Of a stretch of 64,000 nucleotides of DNA, positions 32,427 to 41,898 are shown in pieces (position 1 is the first letter of the stretch; each line of letters begins with the position of its first letter). Source of the stretch: Clostridiales bacterium (GTDB lineage Bacteria > Bacillota > Clostridia > Christensenellales > CAG-138); contig DXWI01000013.1 in NCBI GenBank assembly GCA_019416935.1, positions 1 through 64,000 on the forward strand, given 5' to 3'. Under the pieces are notes generated by a model that searched no databases, was not told the origin of the DNA, and worked only from the letters and a program-made list of their open reading frames with translations. Both the position numbers and the translations under genes were made by a program.

Positions 32427-34631
32427 ATGCAGATTACGGGTACGATTCAATCCATCATCTACCGCAGCGCCGACACCGGCTGGACGGTGCTGGAGATCGC
32501 GGGCGACGAATCCGAACGGGTTTCCGTTGTCGGCGTTCTTCCCCTGTGCAGCGTGGGCGAGCGGGTGGAGCTAACCGGAAATTTTACAACGCATCCGCGC
32601 TATGGTCGGCAGTTCAAAGCGCAGTCCTGCACCACGCTTGCGCCCGCAACGCTGCAGGCGATCGAAAGCTACCTCGGCAGCGGCATCATCAAGGGCATCG
32701 GTGCATCGACCGCACGGGCCATCGTCACTCATTTTGGGATGGATACGCTCGACGTCATGGATCATACGCCGGAACGGCTGACGGAGATCGCCGGCATCGG
32801 CAAAAAACGCTGCGCGATGATCACGCTCTCCTATCAGGAAAACCGCACGATGCGGGATATACTGCTCGCGCTGGAACCCTATGGCGTCACGGTCAATCAG
32901 GCATGGAAGCTGTACCGCATCTACGGCGCGTCCTGCCTTGCCCGCATTGAAGAAAACCCGTACCAGATCATCGCGGACGTTGACGGCATTGGTTTTATTA
33001 CGGCCGACCGCATTGCGCAGAAGGTCAACGGTTTTTCGTTCGATTCCCCCGCCCGCCTGCGCGCGGGATTGTTCTATGCGCTGACGCAGGCGCGCAGCGA
33101 ATTCGGCCACACCTATCTGCCGCGGCAATCGCTCATCAGCTATACGCAAAAGCTCCTCGGCGTGCCGGAGGAGCCGCTTGCGGACGCACTGGACGATCTG
33201 ATCGGCGCGCGCGAGGTCGTCTACCAGATGGTGGACGATGTGGACGGCGTGTTTCTCCCGCGATTGCACCGCATGGAGAATGAAATTGCGCAAAAACTGC
33301 TCAAGCTCGCGCTGCCCCCGATTGAAAACCCGTTTTTAGAAGCGGCTGCCGCCTCTCCCTGGGGCGGTTTACAGCTTGCTCCGCAGCAAGCGGAGGCCGT
33401 TCGGTTGGCCATGACGCAGGGCGTACTCGTCATCACTGGCGGCCCCGGCACGGGTAAGACTACCATCATCCGCTGCATTACGGAAATTCTGATGGACATG
33501 CAGATGGAGTTCGCGCTCTGTGCGCCAACCGGGCGCGCCGCCAAGCGCATGACCGAGGCCACCGGCTGCGAGGCCAAGACGCTGCACCGGCTGCTCGAGT
33601 ATGTGCCGGGCGAGGGGTTCCAGCGCCATGCCGACAACCCGCTCTTTTTCGATATGATTATTGTCGACGAGGTGTCGATGGTCGACGTTCCGCTGTTCCA
33701 CGCGCTGCTATGCGCGATCCCGGAGGGCACGCGGCTGATCATGGTTGGTGACAGCGACCAGCTTCCCTCCGTCGGTCCGGGGGATGTGCTACGCGACATC
33801 ACCGCGAGCGACGCCGTGCGCGTCGTGCGCCTGACGGAAATTTTCCGGCAGGCACAGCAGAGCCGCATCGTCACCAATGCGCACCGGATCAACGCGGGCA
33901 GCATGCCGCTGCTCGAAAGCGTTCCGGACTGTGACTTCCGATTTGAGGAGATGCCTTCGCAGGAGCAGGCGCTGCAACGCGTGCTCGAGCTGTGCGTTCG
34001 TCCGGATGCGAGCTTACAGACCGGTGAACCGCTGCTCGACATGCAGGTGCTTGTCCCGATGAAGAAGGGGCCGCTTGGCGTACACAACCTGAACGTACAG
34101 CTGCAGGCCGCGCTCAACCCGCCCGCGCCGGACAAGGCCGAGCACACCTTTGGAGAGATGACGCTGCGGGTCGGGGACAAGGTCATGCAGGTGCAGAACA
34201 ACTATAAGGTCGAATGGACGCGCCGCGGTGTTGCCGGCACCACGGTAGAGGGACAGGGTGCGTTCAACGGCGATCTTGGTACGGTCTATCGCATCGACAA
34301 CACCTCCCGCCGGCTATCCATCCTGTTTGACGACGACCGGCTTGCACACTACGATTTTACGCAGTCGGACGAGCTTGACCTGGCCTACTGCATCTCGATC
34401 CACAAGAGCCAGGGCAGTGAGTTTCCCATTGTCATTCTGCCGCTGTGCGGCGGGCCGCCGGTGCTGCTGACGCGCAACCTGCTGTATACGGCGGTGACGC
34501 GCGCGCGCAGGCAGGTGGTCTGTATCGGGCGGCGCGATACGATTGCCGCAATGGTGGAGAACAACCGTGCCCAGCGCCGCTACACTGCGCTGAGCGTACG
34601 CCTCCGCGAATGGCAGGCGCTTTTGTCATGA
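32427..34631 (+). CDS. recD2: ATP-dependent DNA helicase RecD2
   Basis: 734 residues. The N-terminus MQITGTIQSIIYRSADTGWTVLEI is typical of RecD2, followed by helix-hairpin-helix repeats (GSGIIKGIGAST, TEIAGIGKKR), then superfamily 1 motifs: Walker A GGPGTGKTT near residue 340, VDEVSMVD, GDSDQLPSVGPGDVL, and SIHKSQGSEFP near the C-terminus. It unwinds DNA 5'-3' and works in repair. The gene has no ribosome binding site but begins 3 bases after the ArsP_2 stop, suggesting translational re-initiation. Its own stop overlaps comF (ATGA). Confidence 0.95.
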   Translation: MQITGTIQSIIYRSADTGWTVLEIAGDESERVSVVGVLPLCSVGERVELTGNFTTHPRYGRQFKAQSCTTLAPATLQAIESYLGSGIIKGIGASTARAIVTHFGMDTLDVMDHTPERLTEIAGIGKKRCAMITLSYQENRTMRDILLALEPYGVTVNQAWKLYRIYGASCLARIEENPYQIIADVDGIGFITADRIAQKVNGFSFDSPARLRAGLFYALTQARSEFGHTYLPRQSLISYTQKLLGVPEEPLADALDDLIGAREVVYQMVDDVDGVFLPRLHRMENEIAQKLLKLALPPIENPFLEAAAASPWGGLQLAPQQAEAVRLAMTQGVLVITGGPGTGKTTIIRCITEILMDMQMEFALCAPTGRAAKRMTEATGCEAKTLHRLLEYVPGEGFQRHADNPLFFDMIIVDEVSMVDVPLFHALLCAIPEGTRLIMVGDSDQLPSVGPGDVLRDITASDAVRVVRLTEIFRQAQQSRIVTNAHRINAGSMPLLESVPDCDFRFEEMPSQEQALQRVLELCVRPDASLQTGEPLLDMQVLVPMKKGPLGVHNLNVQLQAALNPPAPDKAEHTFGEMTLRVGDKVMQVQNNYKVEWTRRGVAGTTVEGQGAFNGDLGTVYRIDNTSRRLSILFDDDRLAHYDFTQSDELDLAYCISIHKSQGSEFPIVILPLCGGPPVLLTRNLLYTAVTRARRQVVCIGRRDTIAAMVENNRAQRRYTALSVRLREWQALLS

Positions 34632-35281
34632 GCGGCCGTGTGAAGCGGGCGCTTCTGGATGCGCTGTATCCGAACGGCTGCGTTTGCCCATTATGTATGG
34701 CGGAGACGCGTCTCGGCAGCGACGGGCTTTGCGGCAGTTGCCGCGCGGCGCTTCGTTACTGTGCCGCTCCGGTCTATGCGGAGCCGCTCGACGGGCTGAC
34801 GGCCGCCTTCCTATACGCCGATCCCATGCGGTCGGCGGTTCTGCGGCTCAAGTACGGCAAGGCCACCTATCTTGCGGACTTCTTTGCCGCGCATATCTCC
34901 ATCCCCGATCACTGGAAGATCGACTGCATGATTCCCGTACCGCTCCATTGGTTCCGCGCTTTCCGGCGCGGCTATAACCAGAGCGAAATGATCGCACAGG
35001 CGCTTTCGGAGCGCTATATAGGGCTGCCCGTTCGTGCCGACCTGCTGCGGCGCATCCGCGCTACGCCATCGCAGACGAATCTGGACGCTGCGGCACGCAG
35101 GAAAAATGTGCGCGGCGCTTTTGCTGCCGATCCGTCGGTCAAGGGCCTGTCCGTTCTGCTTATCGACGATGTGGTGACTACGCACGCCACGCTGACCGCC
35201 TGCGCAGCACAGCTCAAGAAAGCGGGCGCCGTCCGGGTCTACGCAGCCTGTGCCTGTGCTGCCGGTGAGCCGCGCACCTAA
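34628..35281 (+). CDS. comFC: ComF-family phosphoribosyltransferase-like protein
   Basis: 217 residues. An N-terminal zinc finger (CVCPLC ... CGSCRAALRYC) is followed by a phosphoribosyltransferase fold with the PRPP loop VLLIDDVVTTHATL and the GYNQSEMIA motif typical of ComFC. In naturally competent bacteria it helps DNA uptake; in many others its role is unknown. Its ATG overlaps the recD2 stop. Linkage to recD2 suggests a shared DNA-metabolism transcript. It is convergent with spoIIID. Confidence 0.92.
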   Translation: MSGRVKRALLDALYPNGCVCPLCMAETRLGSDGLCGSCRAALRYCAAPVYAEPLDGLTAAFLYADPMRSAVLRLKYGKATYLADFFAAHISIPDHWKIDCMIPVPLHWFRAFRRGYNQSEMIAQALSERYIGLPVRADLLRRIRATPSQTNLDAAARRKNVRGAFAADPSVKGLSVLLIDDVVTTHATLTACAAQLKKAGAVRVYAACACAAGEPRT

Positions 35282-35382
35282 AGGGGCGTTGACGCCAGAA
35301 CGCAGCGATTCCCAGCGGCGGCCATACCGCATGCACTTGCAAAAACGTCCCGCCATGGCGCATCGTGCGTTGCTTTCCTTGG

Positions 35383-35643
35383 TCAACACTCCTCATCGTG
35401 GCACTTGTATTTTCGATAGGTCGCCTGTCCGCCGCGGATATGCCGCTCCGCTTTGTTGACGTCCAGCACGCGGCGCACCTGCGCTGCCATGCCGGGGTTG
35501 AGCAGAAGCAGCCGCTCGGAGACGTCCTTGTGGACGGTTGACTTGCTGATCTTGAATACGCGCGCTGTGTCGCGGACGGTCGCGCCGTTTTCAATAATAT
35601 ATGCTGCCGATTGAAAGATGCGCTCCTCGATATAATCGTGCAA
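35383..35643 (-). CDS. spoIIID: sporulation transcription factor SpoIIID
   Basis: 86 residues with the helix-turn-helix ATVRDTARVFKISKSTVHKDVSERL and the basic C-terminus RHIRGGQATYRKYK, closely matching SpoIIID of spore formers. It acts as a mother-cell regulator. The start is TTG (minus-strand 35641-35643), giving M-H-D-Y-I as in known SpoIIID; GGGGGG lies 8 bases upstream. The other in-frame candidates do not give this conserved N-terminus. Its presence, with SpoVT, argues strongly that the organism forms endospores. Confidence 0.94.
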   Translation of the reverse strand: MHDYIEERIFQSAAYIIENGATVRDTARVFKISKSTVHKDVSERLLLLNPGMAAQVRRVLDVNKAERHIRGGQATYRKYKCHDEEC

Positions 35644-35728
35644 TGCATTGTCCCCCCATCGAACCTTTGCTAAAACGTATGAGGAGAACGGCCGCGATAG
35701 TACAAAATAGGGAAAAGGAGGTGCGCTT

Positions 35729-36256
35729 ATGCACCAGATCTATATCGAACGAACGCTTTCCGGCGCCATATTGGACATTGGCGGCGGCGGCGAGGGGATC
35801 ATCGGCCGGGTCTATGGCCGCCAGGTTACCGCGATCGACCGTCTTGCCGAAGAGCTGGCCGAAGCGCCGGACGGCCCGATCAAGCTCGTGATGGATGCGC
35901 GCTCCCTCGCTTTTTGCGACGGCTGCTTTGACCATGCCACCGCGTTCTTTTCCTTTCTATTTATGTCCGGAGACGACCACGGCGCGGTCGCGCGCGAGGT
36001 GTTTCGCGTTTTGCGGCCGGGCGGCCGCTTCCTGATTTGGGACGCTGCCTTTCACGAGGCAAACCCGTTCCTGATCGACCTTGCCATTCATGCGGCAGGG
36101 CAGACCGTCCGCACCACCTATGGCGTTGTACGGGACGACCGGCAGAGCATAGAGCAGCTCGCCGCTGCCGTCCGGCAGGCCGGCTTTTTGCTTGAGCATA
36201 CGAGCATCGACGAACCGGCTTTCTTTATGGAGTGGAAAAAACCGGAACGGCATTGA
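35729..36256 (+). CDS. class I SAM-dependent methyltransferase
   Basis: 175 residues. Motif I AILDIGGGGEGIIGRVYG binds the SAM, followed by VTAIDRL, a post-motif aspartate (LVMDARSL) and VLRPGGRFLIWD, the pattern of Methyltransf_11-type enzymes. The acceptor is unknown. AAAGGAGG lies upstream of the ATG. Divergent from spoIIID (86 bases between starts) and 230 bases before spoVT, an arrangement that may reflect sporulation-time expression, but this is inference. Confidence 0.85.
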   Translation: MHQIYIERTLSGAILDIGGGGEGIIGRVYGRQVTAIDRLAEELAEAPDGPIKLVMDARSLAFCDGCFDHATAFFSFLFMSGDDHGAVAREVFRVLRPGGRFLIWDAAFHEANPFLIDLAIHAAGQTVRTTYGVVRDDRQSIEQLAAAVRQAGFLLEHTSIDEPAFFMEWKKPERH

Positions 36257-36485
36257 CAAACGGCTCCGAATACGGTTTCTGCGCATCGTTCATGCGCCCT
36301 GCATCCCGTCCTCTAAAAAATCTTTTCCTGCAAATGGCACCGCATTCCCGTTTGCCTGCGTTTTCAAAAAAGCGCAGGCTTTCCTTTTCGCCTGAAACGG
36401 CGCATAAATACATCGTGTTGGCAAAAACTACTGGGGAAACCAAATCCAATTGGAAAATGCAAACGTTGGCACGGGAGGAATGGCA

Positions 36486-37034
36486 TTGAAAGCAACCGGA
36501 ATTGTAAGGCGCATTGATGAACTCGGGCGGGTCGTGATCCCCAAGGAGATACGCCGCACACTGCGCATCCATGAGGGAAGCCCATTGGAAATCTTTACAG
36601 ACCATGAGGGCGGCATCATTCTCAAAAAATATTCGCCGGTCGGGGAGCTGGCTGCCTTCGCCGCAGAGTTTGTCAGTACGCTGCATCAGATGTTTGGACA
36701 CAGCGCATTGATCTGTGACAAGGACATGGTCGTAGCCTGTGCCGGAAGCTGCAAAAAGGAGCTGTCCGACCAGCCCATTTCCGTTGACGTGGAGCAGGCA
36801 ATCCTTGCGCGCATGCTGGTGCTGCAGGACACGGAAAACGGAACGATCCGGCGTCTCACGGAGAAGTGCGACCAGACGCCTGCCGCGCTGCTGCTCGTAC
36901 CCATCATTGCCCAGAGCGATGCGATCGGCGCGATCATTCTGTTCTCGTTCGAACCGCAGGCCGTCATCGGCGAGCCGGAGAGCAAGACCTGCCAGACCAT
37001 CGCCGCGTTTCTGGCGCGGCAAATGGAGGCATAG
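36486..37034 (+). CDS. spoVT: stage V sporulation protein T
   Basis: 182 residues. An N-terminal AbrB/SpoVT DNA-binding domain (KATGIVRRIDELGRVVIPKEIRRTLRI) is joined to a GAF-like domain (SALICDKDMVVACAGSC ... AIGAIILFSF). It regulates forespore genes under sigma-G. The start is taken as TTG at 36486, which gives the family N-terminus M-K-A-T-G; GGGAGG lies 7 bases before it, while the nearer ATG (36480) directly touches that site. A weak sigma-F/G-like promoter (GCATA at 36402, then GGCAAAAACT) lies upstream. Confidence 0.93.
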   Translation: MKATGIVRRIDELGRVVIPKEIRRTLRIHEGSPLEIFTDHEGGIILKKYSPVGELAAFAAEFVSTLHQMFGHSALICDKDMVVACAGSCKKELSDQPISVDVEQAILARMLVLQDTENGTIRRLTEKCDQTPAALLLVPIIAQSDAIGAIILFSFEPQAVIGEPESKTCQTIAAFLARQMEA

Positions 37035-37127
37035 CGGCGGCCGCTCCGCCGGGCAAAGCGCACGGTGGGTTTGAACGGTTGCCGCACCCATAGCGCATGC
37101 CATGAGCTGTTTTTGCAGAGAGCAGAA

Positions 37128-37168
37128 AAGCAGCGGGAGCACTTACATTCCCGCTGCTTTGTTCGTTT
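37128..37168. terminator. bidirectional terminator between spoVT and the BmpA-type ABC operon
   Basis: AAGCAGCGGGA (37128-37138) and TCCCGCTGCTT (37149-37159) form an 11-bp stem. TGTTCGTTTT follows on the plus strand; the other strand is followed by TTCTG. It separates convergent spoVT and ATPase genes. Confidence 0.75.
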
Positions 37169-37191
37169 TACGGTCGCCGCGTGCCGCCCGT

Positions 37192-38733
37192 CTATGCGCT
37201 CACGCCGGCCTGCCGGATCGCCGCAAGCGGCGTGCCGCCCATCATGAGTCCCATTTCCTCAATGGTTGTCTCGGACGGCGTGACAATGCCCATGATCTGC
37301 CCTTCATACATGACCGCAATCCGATCGGAGAGCTTGAGCACCTCCTCCAGCTCGGTCGAAACCAGCAGAACGCCGATGCCGTTGTCCCGCTGCTCTATGA
37401 TCTTTTTATGGATATACTCGATCGCGCCGACGTCCAGCCCGCGCGTCGGATGCATCGCGATGAGCAGTTCCGGCTGCCGGCTGATTTCACGCGCAACGAT
37501 GACCTTTTGCTGGTTTCCTCCGGAGAGGTTCTGCGCCAGTTCAAAACGGCCAGGCGTCTTGACGCCAAAATCATCGATCAGCTTTTCGCTGTACGAATCA
37601 ACGCGCTTCCAGTCCACCATACCGAACGTTCCGAACTCGCGCTTGTAATAATCCTGCAAAATGAAGTTTTCGCGCAGCGGCATCGGCATAATCAGGCCGG
37701 TCTTTTGCCGATCCTGCGGGATATGCGATACGCCGTGCTTCATGATGTCTCTGGTGCTGCAATGCAGCAAATCCATCTGCCCGTAAACGGCCTTTCCGCT
37801 ATTGGCGTGCCGCATGCCCGTCAGACACTCCACCAGCTCGGATTGTCCGTTGCCATCGACGCCAGCAATGCCAAGGATTTCGCCCGCATGTACGGTCAGG
37901 TTCACGTCGTCAAGCACGTTTACCTCCGAATCCTTGCGCCGAAGCGTCAGACCCTCGACCGCAAGGATCGGCTCGCCCGCCTGTTGCTGCTTCCGATCCA
38001 CGCTGAAGTTGACCTCGCGACCAACCATCAAGCGCGCAAGATCGTTGACGGAGCAATCCTCGATGTTATAGGTGCCGCAGGTGCGCCCCATGCGCAGCAC
38101 CGTCACGCGGTTGCTGATCTCCTTGACCTCGTTGAGCTTATGGCTGATGAACAGTACCGTGAAACCGCTGTCGGTCAGGCTGTGTACCATGTTGAACAGT
38201 TCTTCCGTCTCCTGCGGCGTGAGCACGGCCGTCGGTTCATCGAGGATCAGAATGCGCGCGCCGCGGGAGAGCGCCTTGACGATCTCCACGCGCTGCCGCT
38301 GGCCAACCGACAAATCACCCACCTTGGCAAACGGATCGAGATTCAGATTGTACTTCGTAGCGATTTGCTTGATCCGTTCCGCGGCCGTTTTCAAATCGAG
38401 CCGCAGGCCGCCCGCATCATGCGCGCCGATGAGACAATTTTCCACCACGCTCATCGTCGGTACCAGCATGAAATGCTGGTGCACCATGCCGATACCCATT
38501 GCCATGGCGTCTTTAGCGGAAGCAAACGATACCGGCTTGCCCTCGATCAAGATCTCTCCGGCGGTCGGTTTGTACAGACCGCAAAGCACGTTCATGAGCG
38601 TACTCTTGCCCGCGCCGTTTTCACCGAGGAGCGTATGCACCTCGCCCTGCTCCACGGTCAGGCAAACATCCGCATTGGCCAGAACGCCCGGGAACTGCTT
38701 GTAGATATGCCGCATTTCCAAAATCGTTGCCAT
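37192..38733 (-). CDS. nucleoside ABC transporter ATPase (BmpA-linked, double domain)
   Basis: 513 residues with two ATPase halves. The first has GENGAGKST, LSVGQRQRVEI and ILILDEPTAVL. The second has a degenerate Walker A (GVDGNGQSELVEC, lacking GKS), LSGGNQQKVIVAREI and MHPTRGLDVGA, as is usual in the BmpA/PnrA-linked and sugar-importer ATPases. It powers import of nucleosides or purine bases with the two permeases upstream. The start MATILEM follows GAGG. It ends next to the spoVT terminator. Confidence 0.93.
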   Translation of the reverse strand: MATILEMRHIYKQFPGVLANADVCLTVEQGEVHTLLGENGAGKSTLMNVLCGLYKPTAGEILIEGKPVSFASAKDAMAMGIGMVHQHFMLVPTMSVVENCLIGAHDAGGLRLDLKTAAERIKQIATKYNLNLDPFAKVGDLSVGQRQRVEIVKALSRGARILILDEPTAVLTPQETEELFNMVHSLTDSGFTVLFISHKLNEVKEISNRVTVLRMGRTCGTYNIEDCSVNDLARLMVGREVNFSVDRKQQQAGEPILAVEGLTLRRKDSEVNVLDDVNLTVHAGEILGIAGVDGNGQSELVECLTGMRHANSGKAVYGQMDLLHCSTRDIMKHGVSHIPQDRQKTGLIMPMPLRENFILQDYYKREFGTFGMVDWKRVDSYSEKLIDDFGVKTPGRFELAQNLSGGNQQKVIVAREISRQPELLIAMHPTRGLDVGAIEYIHKKIIEQRDNGIGVLLVSTELEEVLKLSDRIAVMYEGQIMGIVTPSETTIEEMGLMMGGTPLAAIRQAGVSA

Positions 38734-38743
38734 ATGCCGCACC

Positions 38744-39670
38744 TCACCCTCTCTTGTACGGCTTTCCAAGCGCGGCCGGCGCCACAGCGCTGCGCGCGAA
38801 CATGGCCAGCGCGATCACGGTAAGCACGTACGGAATCATCGTTAGGAAATTATACGGGATGTTGGACCCGGTCACCATCAGGATATTGGCCAACACGTTG
38901 CCGCCCATGAAGATCATGGCGGCGGCCATAATGCCGGTCGGCTTGTAACGGCCGAAGATCACGGCTGCCAGAGCGATATATCCGCGGCCGGACACCATCT
39001 CCTCGGAGAACGAGTTCAGCAGGCCGGTCGATAAAAATGCGCCGCCCATGGCGATGATGGCGCTACCGACGATTGCAGCAAGATACTGCGTCCTTGCAAC
39101 ATTGATGCCGAGCGTGTCGGACACCTTCGGGTTTTCGCCAACGGAGCGCAGGTTGAGGCCGGACTGCGTTCGGAACAGGTAGTACGAGATGATGGGCACG
39201 AGCAGAAACGCAATGTATACGATGGGCTTCTGCTGGAAGAACGCCTCGCCGATGATCGGAATGTCCTTGAGCAACGGAATGGCGAGCACGTCGAACGTAT
39301 CGATGGACGCGTTGTTCGTCGCAACGCCGAATATGATGCGGTACAGCGTTGCCGAAAGTCCGGAGCCGAGCACGTTGATCGCCGCGCCGACAACCGTCTG
39401 GTTCGCGCGCAGCGTAACGGTCAACAGCGCAAACAGCGCACCGATCAATGCGCCAGAAACGATTGCGCACAACAGGCCGAGCCACACGTTGCCCAGATAA
39501 AAGGAGCCAACGACCGCTACGAGCGTCGCAATCAGCATCGTGCCCTCTGCGCCGATGTTGAGCAGGCCCGCGCGGTTGATGAGCAGCAGGCCAAGTCCCG
39601 CCAGTAAAATCGGAGTTGCCATGCGGATATCGGAAGCCAGATAGCTGCCGATCATTTGTACCAAGTCCAT
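38744..39670 (-). CDS. nucleoside ABC transporter permease (YufQ-like)
   Basis: 308 residues, about eight to ten membrane spans, with the family segments ATPILLAGLGLLLINRAGLLNIGAEG near the N-terminus and SVGENPKVSDTLGIN in a cytoplasmic loop. This is one of two non-identical permeases of the BmpA-type importer. It overlaps no neighbour, beginning 2 bases after the stop of the other permease and ending 10 bases before the ATPase start. Confidence 0.92.
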   Translation of the reverse strand: MDLVQMIGSYLASDIRMATPILLAGLGLLLINRAGLLNIGAEGTMLIATLVAVVGSFYLGNVWLGLLCAIVSGALIGALFALLTVTLRANQTVVGAAINVLGSGLSATLYRIIFGVATNNASIDTFDVLAIPLLKDIPIIGEAFFQQKPIVYIAFLLVPIISYYLFRTQSGLNLRSVGENPKVSDTLGINVARTQYLAAIVGSAIIAMGGAFLSTGLLNSFSEEMVSGRGYIALAAVIFGRYKPTGIMAAAMIFMGGNVLANILMVTGSNIPYNFLTMIPYVLTVIALAMFARSAVAPAALGKPYKRG

Positions 39671-39672
39671 CT

Positions 39673-40788
39673 TCAGCACTCCTTTCCCTCTGCCGTTACG
39701 TTCTTCTGTTCCATCGCTGCTTTCTTGAGCCGGTGCTCGTTCCAAATCTCCAGCAGCATCTGGCTGGCGACCACGGCAATGATCACCAGCGCCTGCATGA
39801 CCGCGACGATGGAGTTCGGCACCTTCGCCCGCATCTGCATGCGCGTGCCGCCGGCCCGGAATGCGCCGAACAGCAGCGCGCCGAACACGATACCGAGCGG
39901 CGAGTTCATGCCGATCAGCGCGACGGCGATACCGTCAAACCCGTAGCCGGGCGAGAACAGCGGGAACAAGCGTCCCTGTACGCCCATGATCTCGCTGGCG
40001 CCCGCAAGGCCCGCCAAACCGCCGGCGAGGAACGTAACGAGCAGGATGTTGCGGTCGGTATTGATGCCCGAATAGAGCGCCGCCTGACTGTTCAGGCCGG
40101 AAACGCGCACCTCATAGCCCTTCTTGCTGCGCCACAAAAACGCCCAGAACAGGAAAACAAACAACAGCCCGACCACGAACCCCCAGTGTGCTCTGGTGCC
40201 CGGCATGATGGGGCCGAACGTCGCCGTGGCAAGCAGCGGGCTGGTTTGGCAGTTGATTCCGGGCGGCTCGATCATCGGGCCGTTGACCATAAACTCAATG
40301 AAATTGATGGCAATGGTATTGAGCATCACGGTGGTGATGATCTCCGACGCACCGAAGCGTACCTTCAGCCATCCGGCGAGCAGGCACCACAGACCGCCGC
40401 CGATAAAACCCGCCGCAATGCACAGCGGTATATGCAGCACGGTGGGTAGATTTTCCAAGTAAATGCCGACGGCTGCCGCAAACAGCGCGCCCATATACAT
40501 CTGTCCCTCCATGCCAAGGTTCGTCAGACCGCAGCGGTTTGCCAGCGCATAGCTCATGCCGGTGAACAGCAGCGGCGTCATTTTGACGAGTGTCTCGGCA
40601 AAATCGTTTGTGCTGCCGAACGCGCCCTCAAGCAGCGCCGCAAACGCCTTGAGCGGATTGATGTCCATGAGCGCAATCAGCACCATGCCAAGGACCAATG
40701 CGATGACAATCGCGGAACCGGAAACGATCAGCTGCTGAAGAAAGCGCTCCAGCATCGCCTTCGTCTTTACGGAATCGATTTTCTTCAT
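39673..40788 (-). CDS. nucleoside ABC transporter permease (YufP-like)
   Basis: 371 residues, about eight to ten membrane spans (for example SAIVIALVLGMVLIALMDI near the N-terminus). Conserved elements are LLFTGMSYALANRCGLTNLGMEG, the mid-protein EIITTVMLNTIAINF and a C-terminal GMNSPLGIVFGALLFGAF, all typical of the RbsC/YufP-like half of nucleoside importers. The second gene of its operon, separated from the binding-protein gene by a strong hairpin. Confidence 0.92.
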   Translation of the reverse strand: MKKIDSVKTKAMLERFLQQLIVSGSAIVIALVLGMVLIALMDINPLKAFAALLEGAFGSTNDFAETLVKMTPLLFTGMSYALANRCGLTNLGMEGQMYMGALFAAAVGIYLENLPTVLHIPLCIAAGFIGGGLWCLLAGWLKVRFGASEIITTVMLNTIAINFIEFMVNGPMIEPPGINCQTSPLLATATFGPIMPGTRAHWGFVVGLLFVFLFWAFLWRSKKGYEVRVSGLNSQAALYSGINTDRNILLVTFLAGGLAGLAGASEIMGVQGRLFPLFSPGYGFDGIAVALIGMNSPLGIVFGALLFGAFRAGGTRMQMRAKVPNSIVAVMQALVIIAVVASQMLLEIWNEHRLKKAAMEQKNVTAEGKEC

Positions 40789-40833
40789 GCCTACTATTAC
40801 CTGCTTTCCATTCCTGTGTCCATCCCAAACAAC

Positions 40834-40862
40834 GGGGCGCCGGTTTTCTCACACGGCGCCCC
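40834..40862 (-). terminator. intercistronic hairpin after the BmpA gene
   Basis: GGGGCGCCG and CGGCGCCCC (40834-40842, 40854-40862) form a 9-bp stem with an 11-base loop and no U-tract. It sits between the binding-protein and permease genes, the same place as the hairpin at 14751-14775 in the other ABC operon. Confidence 0.55.
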
Positions 40863-40893
40863 ACATCCAGTTCAAATGCGGAACGCAGGGGAA

Positions 40894-41898
40894 TCAATAA
40901 TCGCCGAGCTTTCCTGCATACAGATCGTCAATGAACGTTTCGATGGCTTCCACTTTCTCTTTGGGAAGCTTCTCGTCCCAGCCATGCCAATCGGACACCA
41001 GCGTGCCGTTGTCTCCGAGGTCGTAGATGACCATGCCGTTCTTCCAAGTGCCGTTGAGAATGGATTCAAATACATCCACATAGATGGACGGATAGTTGCG
41101 CATGACGGACAGCACAATGGCGCCCGGCGCGAGCGAATACTGGTCGCCGTTGAAGCCAAGCGCATACACGCCCTTCTCCTCCGCTGCGAGCAGGCAGCCG
41201 ATCTGCGCGCTGTTGGCGGATGCGGAGATCACATCGTATCCCTGACTGATGTAGGAGAGCGCGATCTCCTTGCCCTTGTCCTGATCGGTCAGCGTGCCGA
41301 GATAGTCTGTGGTGGCCAGCGCGTCGGGATTGGTCAGGTGTACGCCCTCCTCAATGCCGGAAACGATGTCCGTAATCGCTGGAATATCCTGACCGCCGAG
41401 GAACACGACCTTGTCCGTTTCCGTCAGGATTCCCATGATGCCGCCGATGACGATGCCCATATTGACCGGACCGACATAGGCGAGGTTCGGGATATCCGGG
41501 ATGTTGATGTTCGCAGCGTCCTCGACCTTGAAGCCGTAGGAGAGGCAGAACATCGTGTTCGGATACTGTTCCGCCAGCTCGGTCACATTGGATTCAAACT
41601 GCGAGCCGTGAACGATGACCATGTCATACTCATCGTCACCATACATGCGGATATAGCCACTCATGTCGGAGACGGCGATATTCTCAATGTACTCGAGTTC
41701 CGTACCGTATTTTTCCGAGATGGCCTTGACGGATTCGTAGCAGATTTGGTTCCAGCCGTTATCCGTGATGACGCCGGAGAGCAAAGCGACAACCTTCATG
41801 TCCTTCTCCCCGCCCGTCTGGTCGTCCGGGGCTGAGGCGCAGCCGGTCATGGCAAAAACCAGAACCGCTGCCAGCAACAGAGCAAAAACCTTCTTCAT
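40894..41898 (-). CDS. BmpA/PnrA-family nucleoside-binding lipoprotein
   Basis: 334 residues. Signal peptide with lipobox (AMTGCAS). The mature domain begins MKVVALLSGVITDNGWNQ, with the BMP-family segments GDDEYDMVIVHGSQF and NIAYVGPV-like NLAYVGPVNMG and the GFNGDQYSLAPG end of the binding site. PnrA relatives bind purine nucleosides. GGAGGAAGT precedes the ATG. It is the first gene of the transporter operon, expressed from a promoter at 42141-42169 with a ~235-base leader, next to the molybdenum hydroxylase operon. Confidence 0.92.
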   Translation of the reverse strand: MKKVFALLLAAVLVFAMTGCASAPDDQTGGEKDMKVVALLSGVITDNGWNQICYESVKAISEKYGTELEYIENIAVSDMSGYIRMYGDDEYDMVIVHGSQFESNVTELAEQYPNTMFCLSYGFKVEDAANINIPDIPNLAYVGPVNMGIVIGGIMGILTETDKVVFLGGQDIPAITDIVSGIEEGVHLTNPDALATTDYLGTLTDQDKGKEIALSYISQGYDVISASANSAQIGCLLAAEEKGVYALGFNGDQYSLAPGAIVLSVMRNYPSIYVDVFESILNGTWKNGMVIYDLGDNGTLVSDWHGWDEKLPKEKVEAIETFIDDLYAGKLGDY

